A stretch of DNA of 64,000 nucleotides from Acidobacteriota bacterium (GCA_003223645.1 QHVT01000008.1:62001-126000), one strand, 5' to 3'. Positions 42,734 through 51,584 are shown, counted from the stretch's first letter. The notes: generated by a model not told the origin, from the letters alone. Made by a program: numbers and translations.

Positions 42734-43788
42734 AGATTGTCGTCTTCGGCCTGACCATCAGCTCCTCGTGGGGCAACGGCCACGCGACGCTCTGGCGCGG
42801 CCTCTGCTCGGCGCTCGCGAAGCTCGGACATCGCGTCGTCTTCTTCGAGCGCGATGCTCCGTACTACCGCAAACACCGCGATCTGCATGGCAGCGAGGCG
42901 TTCGAACTGACCCTCTATGACGACTGGGACGACGATGAAGCGCAGTCTGAGCTCGCGAACGCCGACGCCGCGATCGTGACGTCGTATTGTCCCGATGCAT
43001 TCGCGGCGACGACGGCGATGCTCGACTCCCCTGCCGCGCTGAAAATCTTCTACGACCTCGATACGCCGGTGACGCTCGATCGTCTCGATCGCGGCGAGAC
43101 CGTCGAGTATCTCTGGCCCGACCTCGGCGCGTTCGATCTCGTGCTCAGTTACACCGGCGGTCCCGCGCTCGATGACTTGCGCGCGCTCGGCGCGCGCGCC
43201 GCGTTTCCGCTGTACGGCAGCGTCGATCCCGCCGCGCATTTTCCGGTCGATTCATCCGAGCATTACCGTTGTCGCTTTTCGTACCTCGGCACGTACGCCG
43301 CCGATCGCCAGGAAGCGCTCGAGCGTTTGTTCATCGACAGCGCGCGGCAATTGCCCGACGCGCGTTTCATCCTCGGCGGCTCGAAGTATCCGCAGGATTT
43401 TCCGTGGTGCGAGAACGTCTGGTATCTCGATCACGTCCCGCCCGGAGATCATCCGAAGTTTTACTGTTCGTCCGACGCGACGCTGAACGTGACGCGCGGC
43501 GCGATGGCGCGCCGCGGCTTCTGTCCCTCGGGGCGTTTATTCGAGGCCGCCGCGTGCGGCGCGCCGATCGTCAGCGACGACTGGCCGGGACTCGACGAAT
43601 TCTTCACACCCGGCGAAGAGATCCTCGTCGCGCGCGACACCGAGGAAGCGGTGGCGCATCTGGCGCGATCGCGCGACGAACTGCGCACGGTCGGCGAAGC
43701 GGCGCGCGCGCGCGTGCTGCGCGAGCACACGGCCGATCACCGCGCGGCGGAGCTGGTGGAGATCATGAGGAATGTACGAAATGTTTGA
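42730..43788 (+). CDS. CgeB-like glycosyltransferase
   Basis: 352 residues, GT-B fold. Starts KIVVFGLTISSSWGNGHATL; the C-terminal nucleotide-sugar half has SGRLFEAAACGAPIVSDDWP and GLDEFFTPGEEILVARDTEE, typical of CgeB/GT-like spore-glycan enzymes. It is closely similar in layout to the minus-strand genes at 49414 and 50499. Overlaps the DUF4202 gene by 4 bases. Confidence 0.88.
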   Translation: MKIVVFGLTISSSWGNGHATLWRGLCSALAKLGHRVVFFERDAPYYRKHRDLHGSEAFELTLYDDWDDDEAQSELANADAAIVTSYCPDAFAATTAMLDSPAALKIFYDLDTPVTLDRLDRGETVEYLWPDLGAFDLVLSYTGGPALDDLRALGARAAFPLYGSVDPAAHFPVDSSEHYRCRFSYLGTYAADRQEALERLFIDSARQLPDARFILGGSKYPQDFPWCENVWYLDHVPPGDHPKFYCSSDATLNVTRGAMARRGFCPSGRLFEAAACGAPIVSDDWPGLDEFFTPGEEILVARDTEEAVAHLARSRDELRTVGEAARARVLREHTADHRAAELVEIMRNVRNV

Positions 43789-43806
43789 TGCGCGACGGAG
43801 GCTCTG

Positions 43807-44598
43807 ATGTGGGGAATCATCCCGGCCGCCGGAATCGGCAGCCGCATTCAACCGCTTGCGTTTTCGAAAGAGCTGCTGCCGGTCGGGAGCCGCTTTGAAG
43901 GCGAGACGGAGCGGCCGCGCGCGGTGAGCGAGTATCTGCTCGAGCGGATGATCGCCGGCGGCGCGACGCGCATCTGTTTCGTGATCGCGCCCGGCAAGTC
44001 CGACATCATTGAATATTACGGCGGCAATTTCGGCGCGGCCGAGATCTGCTACGTCGTGCAGCCGCAGGCGGGCGGATTGTGCGACGCGCTTTTTCGCGCG
44101 CTACCGCTGATTCATGACGACGAGATGGTGCTCGTCGGATTGCCGGACACGGTCTGGTTTCCCGCCGACGGGCTGCGCTTTCTCGGCAACGGCGATCTCT
44201 CGTTTCTGTTGTTTCCCGTCACCCAGCCGCAGTTGTTCGACGCGGTCGTGTCCGACGACGACGGGAACGTGAGCGAGATCCAGGTCAAGCAGAACAACGC
44301 ATCCTCGAACTGGATCTGGGGCGCCTTCAAGCTGCGCGGACGCGTGTTGCGCGAGCTGCACACGCTTTGGTGTACGCGCGAGCCGCGCGATCCGTACCTC
44401 GGCACGCTCGTCAACGCCTGGATGGCGAATGGCGGACGCGCGTCCGGCGTCCGTCGCGGCGAAGCGTACGTCGACGTCGGCACGATTCACGGCTATCGCG
44501 AGGCGATCAATCTCCTGCACGAGCGCGACGCATTCACGCATGCCGAGTTCGCCGCCCGTCCCGCACGACTGCTGCACGTCGTCGGAGAGCAGGCATGA
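43807..44598 (+). CDS. Sugar nucleotidyltransferase
   Basis: 263 residues. N-terminal G-x-G-x-R motif (PAAGIGSRIQPLAFSKELLP) and VGLPDTVWFPADG for the metal-binding Asp, as in glucose-1-phosphate thymidylyl/uridylyltransferases. Makes an activated sugar (base and sugar unknown) for the cluster. The C-terminal part YVDVGTIHGYREAINLLHER fits the family. Confidence 0.9.
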   Translation: MWGIIPAAGIGSRIQPLAFSKELLPVGSRFEGETERPRAVSEYLLERMIAGGATRICFVIAPGKSDIIEYYGGNFGAAEICYVVQPQAGGLCDALFRALPLIHDDEMVLVGLPDTVWFPADGLRFLGNGDLSFLLFPVTQPQLFDAVVSDDDGNVSEIQVKQNNASSNWIWGAFKLRGRVLRELHTLWCTREPRDPYLGTLVNAWMANGGRASGVRRGEAYVDVGTIHGYREAINLLHERDAFTHAEFAARPARLLHVVGEQA

Positions 44599-45305
44599 GC
44601 GAGATGAGCGTGCACGAGATCGAGTCCCAGGTCCGCAAGCTGGGGCCTTGGTTTCACAATCTCGATTTGCGCGGCGTGCACACCGCGCCCGAACATTTTC
44701 TCGGCGACTATCCGCGCTTCAAGTGGGAGAAGTTCGCGCACGCCGTTCCCGCGGATCTCACCGGGAAATCGGTGCTCGACATCGGCTGCAACGCCGGCTT
44801 CTATTCGATGGAGATGAAGCGCCGCGGCGCCGCGCGCGTTCTCGGCATCGACAGCGATGAGCGCTATCTCGAGCAGGCGCGCTTCGCCGCGCGCGTCGCG
44901 CACGCCGACGTCGAGTTTCGCAATCTGTCCGTCTATGACGTCGCGTCGCTGCGCGAACAGTTCGACGTCGTGCTGTTCATGGGCGTGCTCTATCACCTGC
45001 GCCATCCGTTGCTCGCGCTCGATCTCTTGCACGACGTCGTCCGCGAGCTGCTCGTCTTCCAGACGATGTTGCGCGGAAGCAGCGACGTGCTGCATGTCGA
45101 CGAAGACCATCCGTTCGACGAGCGCGCGATGTTCGACGACCCGGCGTTTCCGAAAATGTTCTTCATCGAACAGCGCTACGCGCACGATCCGACGAACTGG
45201 TGGATTCCCAACCGCGCGTGCGCCGAGGCGATGTTGCGGAGCGCGGGATTCACGATCGTCGATCATCCCGAAGAGGAGGTGTTCATCTGCCGGTCGAAGC
45301 CGTGA
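44595..45305 (+). CDS. SAM-dependent methyltransferase (TIGR04290-like)
   Basis: 236 residues. SAM motif I VLDIGCNAGFYSMEMKRRGA and a CmoB-like start (RKLGPWFHNLDLRGVHTAPE; HFLGDYPRFKWEKF). C-terminal WWIPNRACAEAMLRSAGF is typical of TIGR04290, a family found in clusters with glycosyltransferases. Probably methylates a sugar or aglycone. Starts with a 4-base overlap with the nucleotidyltransferase stop. Confidence 0.87.
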   Translation: MSEMSVHEIESQVRKLGPWFHNLDLRGVHTAPEHFLGDYPRFKWEKFAHAVPADLTGKSVLDIGCNAGFYSMEMKRRGAARVLGIDSDERYLEQARFAARVAHADVEFRNLSVYDVASLREQFDVVLFMGVLYHLRHPLLALDLLHDVVRELLVFQTMLRGSSDVLHVDEDHPFDERAMFDDPAFPKMFFIEQRYAHDPTNWWIPNRACAEAMLRSAGFTIVDHPEEEVFICRSKP

Positions 45306-46174
45306 TGTTGTGGAACGAGCCGAACAACCTCTCGCATTGGGACTTCGAGCTCGACCCGGAATGGACGACCTATTCCGAGATGGTGCGCGTCGCCTCGGAC
45401 GCCGTACGTGCGGAAAATCGCGAGCTCACGCAAGTCCTCGGCGGGATCTCGCCGATCGATCCGGCGTTCATCGAGCGGATGCAGCGGCAGGGCGTGCTCG
45501 AGAAAATCGACGTCGTCGCCGTGCACGGATTTCCGCTCGACTGGAATCACTGGCAGATTCACGAGTGGCCGGCGAAGCTCGATGAGATTCGCGCGGTGAC
45601 GCGGCATCCCGTGTGGGTCAGCGAAGTCGGCGTGTCGACGTTCGGCGCGGAGGAAGTGCAGGAGTTCGGACTCGAGCGCACCGCGCAGCTGCTGATCGGA
45701 AAATCGGATCGCGTTCATTGGTACAGCCTCTACGACCTGCCGCGCGCGTGGCCGGCGACGACGCGGCATCGCGAGGCGGAAGGCTCGTCGTATTACCGGC
45801 ACTTCTACATGGGCTTGTTGCGCGAGGACGGCGCGCCGAAGCTCGCGCTGCGTCGCTTTCACGAATACACGCCCGCTCTCGGCATTTGTCAGTGGTTCCA
45901 CTTCGAAGACCCCCGCCTCGATTCCGCCGTGCAGTGGATGAAGGAGCTCGGCGTGAAACACGTCCGCACCGGATTGAGCTGGGCGGACAGCCATCGCGAG
46001 AACGCGGACGCGTGGTTCGATCGACAGATGAAAGCGCTCGCGGATTTCGACGTGACGCTCACCTACTGCTTCACGCCGGAGTCGTGCGGCGTGCGCGCGC
46101 ATCACACCAGCCCGCCGCAACGCGTCGAAGAGTTCGCGGACTTTTGCGCGCGCATGACGAGGAGATATGCGTGA
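45305..46174 (+). CDS. GH39/GH5-like glycosidase protein, apparently permuted barrel
   Basis: 289 residues. Begins MLWNEPNNLSHWDFELDPEW, with the acid/base Glu (NEP) that usually sits after strand 4. The nucleophile-like Glu follows in PVWVSEVGVSTFG. After about residue 200 come pieces that look like barrel strands 1-3 (KELGVKHVRTGLSWADSH; FDVTLTYCFTPESCG; EFADFCARMTRRYA). In normal clan GH-A enzymes strands 1-3 precede WNEPN, so the order here seems circularly permuted. The start overlaps the methyltransferase stop (TGATG). No signal peptide, so probably intracellular. Confidence 0.75.
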   Translation: MLWNEPNNLSHWDFELDPEWTTYSEMVRVASDAVRAENRELTQVLGGISPIDPAFIERMQRQGVLEKIDVVAVHGFPLDWNHWQIHEWPAKLDEIRAVTRHPVWVSEVGVSTFGAEEVQEFGLERTAQLLIGKSDRVHWYSLYDLPRAWPATTRHREAEGSSYYRHFYMGLLREDGAPKLALRRFHEYTPALGICQWFHFEDPRLDSAVQWMKELGVKHVRTGLSWADSHRENADAWFDRQMKALADFDVTLTYCFTPESCGVRAHHTSPPQRVEEFADFCARMTRRYA

Positions 46175-46349
46175 CCATGATCCTGTCATCCCGAGCGTGA
46201 GCGAGGGATCTGGGGCTCGGGTGGTGGCACGGTCATCATGCCTTCCGCCCGCCCAGGATATGCGTGACCACGATCCTGTCATCCCGAGCGTGAGCGAGGG
46301 ATCTGGGGCTCGGGTGGTGGCTCGGTCATCATGCCTTCCGCCCGCCCAG
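46164..46349. repeat. 93-bp tandem duplication at the HAD start, GTCATCCCGAGCG element
   Basis: Two nearly identical 93-base units (46164-46256, 46257-46349), each starting GATATGCGTGACCA and containing GTCATCCCGAGCGTGAGCGA. A partial inverted end (TCCCTCGCTCCGCTCGGGAT) follows at 46351-46373, so the whole resembles a palindromic element with a duplicated left arm. Confidence 0.9.
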
Positions 46350-46769
46350 GTCCCTCGCTCCGCTCGGGATGACAAACTCATTGTCTGCGTCGATCTCAAC
46401 GGGGTTCTCGACGCGTATGGCGGATGGCAGGGGCCGGAGCATTGGGACCCGCCGCGCGAAGGCGCAGCCGAGTTTCTCGGGTCGCTGCGCGAGCACGGCT
46501 TCCGCGTCGTGATTTTCACGACCCGCTTCGCTGACGACGCGAAGCGCTGGCTCGTTGAGCACGACTTGCTGCAGTACGTCGACGAAGTGACGGACCGCAA
46601 ACCGGCCGCACACGTGTTCGTCGACGATCGCGCGGTCTGTTTTCGCGGCGACTTCGACGCGACGTTGAACGACGTGCTGTCCTTCAGTGCGCACTGGGAA
46701 AACCAAGGTGTCATTCCGAGCCGCGAAGACGGCGAGGAATCCCCGGCGGAAAACGTACTCGCTCCGTAG
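46167..46769 (+). CDS. HAD-like hydrolase with repeat-encoded ends
   Basis: 200 residues. Residues 1-62 come from the 93-bp repeat pair (twice RDHDPVIPSVSEGSGARVVA). The HAD core follows: LIVCVDLNGVLDAYGGWQGP, REHGFRVVIFTTR, DRKPAAHVFVDDRAVCF. Motif I reads DLN where phosphatases have DxD. The last residues (after SFSAHWEN) are encoded by another palindromic element (46710-46807). No start lies between the repeat and the core, so the repeat supplies the start codon. ATG 46167 overlaps the preceding gene by 8 bases. Confidence 0.8.
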   Translation: MRDHDPVIPSVSEGSGARVVARSSCLPPAQDMRDHDPVIPSVSEGSGARVVARSSCLPPAQVPRSARDDKLIVCVDLNGVLDAYGGWQGPEHWDPPREGAAEFLGSLREHGFRVVIFTTRFADDAKRWLVEHDLLQYVDEVTDRKPAAHVFVDDRAVCFRGDFDATLNDVLSFSAHWENQGVIPSREDGEESPAENVLAP

Positions 46770-46807
46770 GCGGGGGATCCTTCGCCGTCTCCGCGGCTCA
46801 GGATGAC
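46710..46807. repeat. Palindromic element between convergent operons (copy 3)
   Basis: Starts GTCATTCCGAGCCGCGAAGA and ends CCGCGGCTCAGGATGAC; inverted around CGCTCCGTAGGCG. It encodes the end of the HAD protein and its last 10 bases are the end of the convergent phosphoribosyltransferase-like gene. Confidence 0.88.
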
Positions 46808-48189
46808 ACGATTCGATAGCGCTGCGCTTCACGCCGCAGCCGCGGCGCTTCCTCGACGCACGACTGCTCGGCGAGCATGTAATAGCCGTACCAGAACGCG
46901 CGGTACGCCGACTTGTAGAAGTGCATCACGTTGCGCGACCACGTTCGTCCTGTCGACGTTTGCATGGCACGCAAGAGCCGCTCTTCCTCGAACCCGAGCT
47001 CGATGATGGCGCCGGCGAGGTCCCATCCGAGGTCCTGACAGCCGACGAGATCGTGCGACGCGTGATGATCGATCGCGTCGGTCTTGAGCGTGCCGAGCCA
47101 CTCCCACGCGTGCAGTTTGTTGTCGGTGACGATCGGCTGCGCATCGTCGTCGACTTCATCGACGAACGGTTCGAGATCGACTCTCGCGTTGAACGCGGCC
47201 ATCTCCGCGAGCGCTCTCGCGCTCGCGCCCCGTTTGGGCGCGGGCCAGTGTTTCTCGCGGAACGTGAGGTAGCGAACGACGGCGTCGAAGAGATCGCCGC
47301 GCTTTGCGTCGACCCACTGCGACACGATGAAGCCGCGATCGATCGAGATGACAGGAGGCGTGAACGCCGCGAGTTGCGATGCGCGCTCGAACATCTCATC
47401 GCCGCGCAATCCGAATCCTTCGAATTTCACGAGCAGCTCGCCGTCGCGATACTTGCGGCGCTCCTGCTGCACGTGAACGCCCGGCCATCGATGGACGGCC
47501 GCACGCCATTTCCCCGCGCTCATGTCTTCGACGCCGCGCGGCAGTTCGAACGGCACGTGCACGCGTCGCGTCGTGTGCCACAACACGCGCGTGTCGTCGG
47601 ACGCCATCGCGCCCGGCTCGCCCTCGTGACTCGGAAAGAACACGATGCGGTCACGCGTCACGCCGTGCTGCTCGAGCCACGACGCGACGCACGCGAACGA
47701 GCTGCCGGAGAGTCCCGGTCCTTCGTCGACGATCGCATAGAAGCCGCGCCCCGCGCGCAACACGCTCTCTTCGTACGGCGACGGACGCAGCTCGCGGGCG
47801 AACGGATGTCCGGTCGGACGCACCGTCACGAAGCGCGCGTTCGGAAGCGCCGATGCGACGACGGCGCCGAGGCTCGTGCCGATGCTGCGGATGCCGACGA
47901 CCGTCCATTCGTTCGCCAAGTCACGAACCGAGTGTGCAGCGTCTGCATACAGTTGCGGATCGACCGCGTAGAACGCGTAGCCCTCCGGTTCTTTGACTTC
48001 GATCGACGCCGGCAGATCGCACTCGACGCCGCGCAGCAGCAAGTCATCGAGTGCCGGGTAATGCGATCCACGCGCGTCGGCGAGCGCCTGCGCGACTTCG
48101 CCCGCAGCGATCAACTTCGACAACGGATCGGTGAGCGCGCGGAACTCCGCGAGCGTCCACGTGCGCATGGAATCGCCGTAGACGATCAT
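46798..48189 (-). CDS. Phosphoribosyltransferase-like protein of the glycan cluster
   Basis: 463 residues. The N-terminal half (about 75-230) has a type I PRTase pattern: VVGIRSIGTSLGAVVASALP, a PRPP-loop-like YAIVDEGPGLSGSSFACVAS and RIVFFPSHEGEPG. The C-terminal half (about 260-463) is unassigned and contains RKYRDGELLVKFEGFGLRGD and DHHASHDLVGCQDLGWDLAG, somewhat reminiscent of aminoglycoside-kinase-like folds, but this is not secure. Last gene of the ten-gene minus operon, ATGA overlap with the NRAMP-like gene. Could bring a ribose unit or salvage a base in the pathway. Confidence 0.6.
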   Translation of the reverse strand: MIVYGDSMRTWTLAEFRALTDPLSKLIAAGEVAQALADARGSHYPALDDLLLRGVECDLPASIEVKEPEGYAFYAVDPQLYADAAHSVRDLANEWTVVGIRSIGTSLGAVVASALPNARFVTVRPTGHPFARELRPSPYEESVLRAGRGFYAIVDEGPGLSGSSFACVASWLEQHGVTRDRIVFFPSHEGEPGAMASDDTRVLWHTTRRVHVPFELPRGVEDMSAGKWRAAVHRWPGVHVQQERRKYRDGELLVKFEGFGLRGDEMFERASQLAAFTPPVISIDRGFIVSQWVDAKRGDLFDAVVRYLTFREKHWPAPKRGASARALAEMAAFNARVDLEPFVDEVDDDAQPIVTDNKLHAWEWLGTLKTDAIDHHASHDLVGCQDLGWDLAGAIIELGFEEERLLRAMQTSTGRTWSRNVMHFYKSAYRAFWYGYYMLAEQSCVEEAPRLRREAQRYRIVSS

Positions 48190-49439
48190 CCGATCACCAG
48201 CATCGCCATGCACGCGAACATCGCAACGATCGACGCGGCGACGATCGCGCACTCGAGTTTCGGACTCGCGCGGCCGAGCATGATGTTCGCGTCGGACGCG
48301 ACGAGCAGCACGCCGAGGAGCAGGAGCGGCGCGAGAAAGCCGTTGATCACGCCGCTCCAGAACAGTGCCTGCATCGGCTTGATCGGCGTGAGCTCGAGCA
48401 GCATTCCGCCCGCGGTGCAAAGAATCAGCACCGCGTAGAACTGCCGCGCGTTGCGCAGCTTCCGATCGAGTCCCTGCTCCCAGCCGATCGCTTCCGCGAA
48501 TGCGAACGCCGCGGATCCCGACAGCACCGGAATCACGAGAAACCCGACGGCGAGCAGTCCGACCGTGAACAGCAGCTTCGCCGCGCCGGAGAGCGGTCCG
48601 AGCGCCTCCGCCGCCTGGCGTGCCGTCTCGATCACCACTCCGTTTCGATGCAGCGTCAGCGCGGCCGTGACGATGATGAAGAACATCACCACGCGCGAGA
48701 ACAGCGTGCCGACGCCGACGTCGAGCACCCGAAACCAGACGTCGCTCTTGCGCGCGCCTGGCAGCTCGTCCTCGTTGCGCACCTGCTTTTTCTCTTCGAC
48801 TTCATGCGACGCCTGCCACATGAAAAAGTACGGACTGAACGTCGTGCCGATGAGGCCGATGAGGATCATCCATCCGCGGCGCGTCGGCGGCAGCCGCGGC
48901 ACGACCGCCTCGCGCAAAACGTCGGCCCAGTCTGGACGCAACAGGATTGCGGCGACGATATACGACGCGAGCACGAGCGCGAGCCATTTGAAGATGCGCG
49001 CAAGCTTCCCGTACGGCAGCCGTACCGTTGCGATCGCGATCGCGCTTCCGTATCCGAGTACGAACCAGCGCGACGAAATGCCGGTCAACATTTCCGACGC
49101 CTCGCCCATCCCCGTGAGGTCCGCGCCGATGTTGAGCATGTTGGTGAGAAAGAGCGCGGCCGAGAGGACGACCACGAGCGCGCGCGGAAGCTTCATCCGC
49201 AGCGCGCCGATGATGCCGCGGCCGGTGATCATGCCGACGCGCGCGCACATCATCTGCGCCGCTGCCATCAGCGGCCAGGTAAAGAGCGCGGTCCAGAGGA
49301 TCTGCAGTCCGAGAACGGCGCCGGCGATCGTGAACGTCGCGATGCCGGAGGGATCGTCGTCGGCCGCGCCCGCGATCACGCCGGGTCCCGCGCGCGCGAA
49401 GAAACGACGTACGCTATGCGCTCGAGGCGGCCGTCGCAT
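48186..49439 (-). CDS. NRAMP-like divalent metal transporter
   Basis: 417 residues, about 11 membrane helices. Family features: GPGVIAGAADDDPSGIATFT (DPS instead of DPG in TM1) and SPYFFMWQASHEVEEKKQVR after the sixth helix. Probably a proton-coupled metal or Mg/Mn transporter of the NRAMP-related group. Within an operon of glycosyltransferases it may bring the metal cofactor they need; this is inference. Overlaps the upstream glycosyltransferase gene by 26 bases. Confidence 0.87.
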   Translation of the reverse strand: MRRPPRAHSVRRFFARAGPGVIAGAADDDPSGIATFTIAGAVLGLQILWTALFTWPLMAAAQMMCARVGMITGRGIIGALRMKLPRALVVVLSAALFLTNMLNIGADLTGMGEASEMLTGISSRWFVLGYGSAIAIATVRLPYGKLARIFKWLALVLASYIVAAILLRPDWADVLREAVVPRLPPTRRGWMILIGLIGTTFSPYFFMWQASHEVEEKKQVRNEDELPGARKSDVWFRVLDVGVGTLFSRVVMFFIIVTAALTLHRNGVVIETARQAAEALGPLSGAAKLLFTVGLLAVGFLVIPVLSGSAAFAFAEAIGWEQGLDRKLRNARQFYAVLILCTAGGMLLELTPIKPMQALFWSGVINGFLAPLLLLGVLLVASDANIMLGRASPKLECAIVAASIVAMFACMAMLVIG

Positions 49440-50502
49440 CGCCGCGCCGGACCTCCACGATGATGCGCTCCAGCTCCGCGGCCCGATGCGCGGCCGTGTG
49501 ATCGCGCAGCACGCGCCGCCGCGCGCGCATGCCGATGCGATGGCGCTCGCGCTCATCCAGCTCGCGCACGAACGCGAGCGCTTCGTCCGACGAGCGTGCC
49601 ACGAGCAGCTCGCGCCCGATGTCGAAGAACGTCTCCAGCCCCGGCCACGAATCGCTGATGATCGGCACGCCGCACGCCGCCGCCTCGAACAAGCGCACCG
49701 ACGGCGAGTAACCCGCCTTCACCATCGCCGCGCGCGTAATGTTCAGCGTGAAGCGCTGCGCGTTGTAAAACGCGCGATGACGGTCCGGCGGCAGATGCTC
49801 GATGCGCGCGACGTTTCGCGGCCAGCGAATGGTCTCCGGATAGAGCGGACCGGCGACGATGAAGCGTCCCTTGCGCCAGCGATGCGCGGGACGAATCAAC
49901 AAGCGGCGCAGCATCGGCTGGCGATCGTCGCTGTACGTGCCGAGGTAGCCGAGGTCGTATTCGTTATCGACGGCCTCCGGAAAATAAAGCGACGGATCGA
50001 CGCAGCAGTACAGCGGGCGCGCCATCGGCGAGCGATAGCGCTGCTCGATCACGTCGAGGATCGGACCGCCGGTGAAGGAGAGATAGAAATCGAAGCGCGG
50101 GATGAGCGAAGGATCGAGATACTCGTAGTCGCGGGCCTCGAGCTTCGCCATCGTGACCGGCGTATCGATGTCGTAGAACGCGGTCACTCCCTGCGCCGTC
50201 GAGAGGATCCAATCGGCGACCGCAACTCCCTCGGGCACGAACGATCCGACGATCACCGCGTCGGCGTCGCGAATGAGACTGCGGAAGCGGCGCTTGAGCG
50301 ACGGCACGGATGAATAGAGATGCGTCTCACAGAACGGAGGATGGTCGAGATCGCGATTCGCCGCGTACCACGGCACGTCGCGCTCGATGAAGGTGACCTC
50401 GTGTCCGCGCGCCGACAGCTCGCGCACGAGCGCGCGATACGTCGTCGCGTGTCCGTTGCCCCACGATGACGTGATCGAGAGTCCGTGAATGACGATCTTC
50501 AC
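49414..50502 (-). CDS. CgeB-like glycosyltransferase
   Basis: 362 residues, GT-B. KIVIHGLSITSSWGNGHATT at the N-terminus closely matches the plus-strand gene at 42730; C-terminal VRLFEAAACGVPIISDSWPG and LETFFDIGRELLVARSSDEA. ATG overlaps the next upstream stop by 4 bases. Acceptors unknown. Confidence 0.88.
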   Translation of the reverse strand: MKIVIHGLSITSSWGNGHATTYRALVRELSARGHEVTFIERDVPWYAANRDLDHPPFCETHLYSSVPSLKRRFRSLIRDADAVIVGSFVPEGVAVADWILSTAQGVTAFYDIDTPVTMAKLEARDYEYLDPSLIPRFDFYLSFTGGPILDVIEQRYRSPMARPLYCCVDPSLYFPEAVDNEYDLGYLGTYSDDRQPMLRRLLIRPAHRWRKGRFIVAGPLYPETIRWPRNVARIEHLPPDRHRAFYNAQRFTLNITRAAMVKAGYSPSVRLFEAAACGVPIISDSWPGLETFFDIGRELLVARSSDEALAFVRELDERERHRIGMRARRRVLRDHTAAHRAAELERIIVEVRRGDATAASSA

Positions 50503-51584
50503 AGCGACGGCTCCAGCACGCGCTCCACTTCCGCCGCGCGATGGTCGTACGTGTGCTCGGCGATGACGCGCCGATACGCGGCGCGCCCGATCGCGGCCGC
50601 GCGCTCGGGCGAGAGATCGTGCACGATCTCCGCGACTTCGTCTCCGTCGTTCGCGACGAGCACCTCGTCATCGGGATCGAGGAACTGTTCGATGCCTTTC
50701 CAGGCGTCGGTGATGATGCACGCCGACGCGCCCGCGGCTTCGAAGACGCGCGTCGCCGGGGAGAATCCGTAACGGGCCATGCTCTCGCGCGAGATGTTGA
50801 GCACCGCGCGCGGCGTGCAGTTGAACGCGTTGTGATCGCCGGTGAAGACGTGGCCGACGTACTTCACGTTACCTGGCTTCGGCTTGTCGTCCCATCCGGC
50901 GCCGCCGAGGAGGAAGCGGCCATGCGGCGCGGACGCGGCGGCGCGGAAAAAATATTCGTCGACGCGCAGCTCGCGATCGGGAAGACGATTGCCGAGGAAC
51001 GAAACGTCGGCGTCGAAGCGCGGATCGCGGTCGACGGGAAAGTGCGTCGAGCAGTCGAGCGCGTTGTAGATCGGTACGCAACGCCGCGCGCCGAGCTTCG
51101 TGTACGCGTCGACGACCGGATCGCCGCCTCCGTACGTCAGCACGGCGTCGTATTTCGGAATGAGGGCTGCGAACGGATCGTCGGGATCCTCCGCGATGCG
51201 ATCGAGCGTCGCCGGCGCGTCGACGTCCCAGAAGAGGATGACGCGCCGGCCGTCGGCGAGCGCGAGCACCTCGCGCTCGAGAAATTGATCGAACACGCCG
51301 ACGCCGCTCGCCTTCACGATGACGTCCGCATGTTGCGCGTCCTCGAGACACGCGCCTACGTCCAGGAGCAGTGGAGCGGCGGCCGCCGCTCCACTGTAGA
51401 CGACCACGCGCGCCCATTCGGGCTCTTCGATGTCGCGATGCTGCTGCCGTCCGTACGCATCGGGCTCGTAGAACGTGATGCGATGGCCGCGCTGATGCAG
51501 CGCGCGAATGATTCCGCGATAGTACGTCGCGGCTCCGTTCCAGTACGCAGAAACGAGACTCGATCCGAAGAACGCAATCTTCAT
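50499..51584 (-). CDS. CgeB-like glycosyltransferase with an embedded palindrome
   Basis: 361 residues. KIAFFGSSLVSAYWNGAATY at the N-terminus, FSPATRVFEAAGASACIITD and WKGIEQFLDPDDEVLVANDG in the donor half. The stretch VVYSGAAAAAPLLLDVG (about residues 62-78) is encoded by a perfect 28-bp palindrome and looks like an insertion. ATG 51584 overlaps the upstream stop (ATGA); the long frame above it is a shadow. Confidence 0.87.
   Translation of the reverse strand: MKIAFFGSSLVSAYWNGAATYYRGIIRALHQRGHRITFYEPDAYGRQQHRDIEEPEWARVVVYSGAAAAAPLLLDVGACLEDAQHADVIVKASGVGVFDQFLEREVLALADGRRVILFWDVDAPATLDRIAEDPDDPFAALIPKYDAVLTYGGGDPVVDAYTKLGARRCVPIYNALDCSTHFPVDRDPRFDADVSFLGNRLPDRELRVDEYFFRAAASAPHGRFLLGGAGWDDKPKPGNVKYVGHVFTGDHNAFNCTPRAVLNISRESMARYGFSPATRVFEAAGASACIITDAWKGIEQFLDPDDEVLVANDGDEVAEIVHDLSPERAAAIGRAAYRRVIAEHTYDHRAAEVERVLEPSL
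51369..51396. repeat. 28-bp perfect palindrome inside a glycosyltransferase gene
   Basis: CAGTGGAGCGGCGG followed by its exact complement. Shares AGTGGAG plus GGCGGCCGCC with the element at 62478-62508. Confidence 0.9.
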
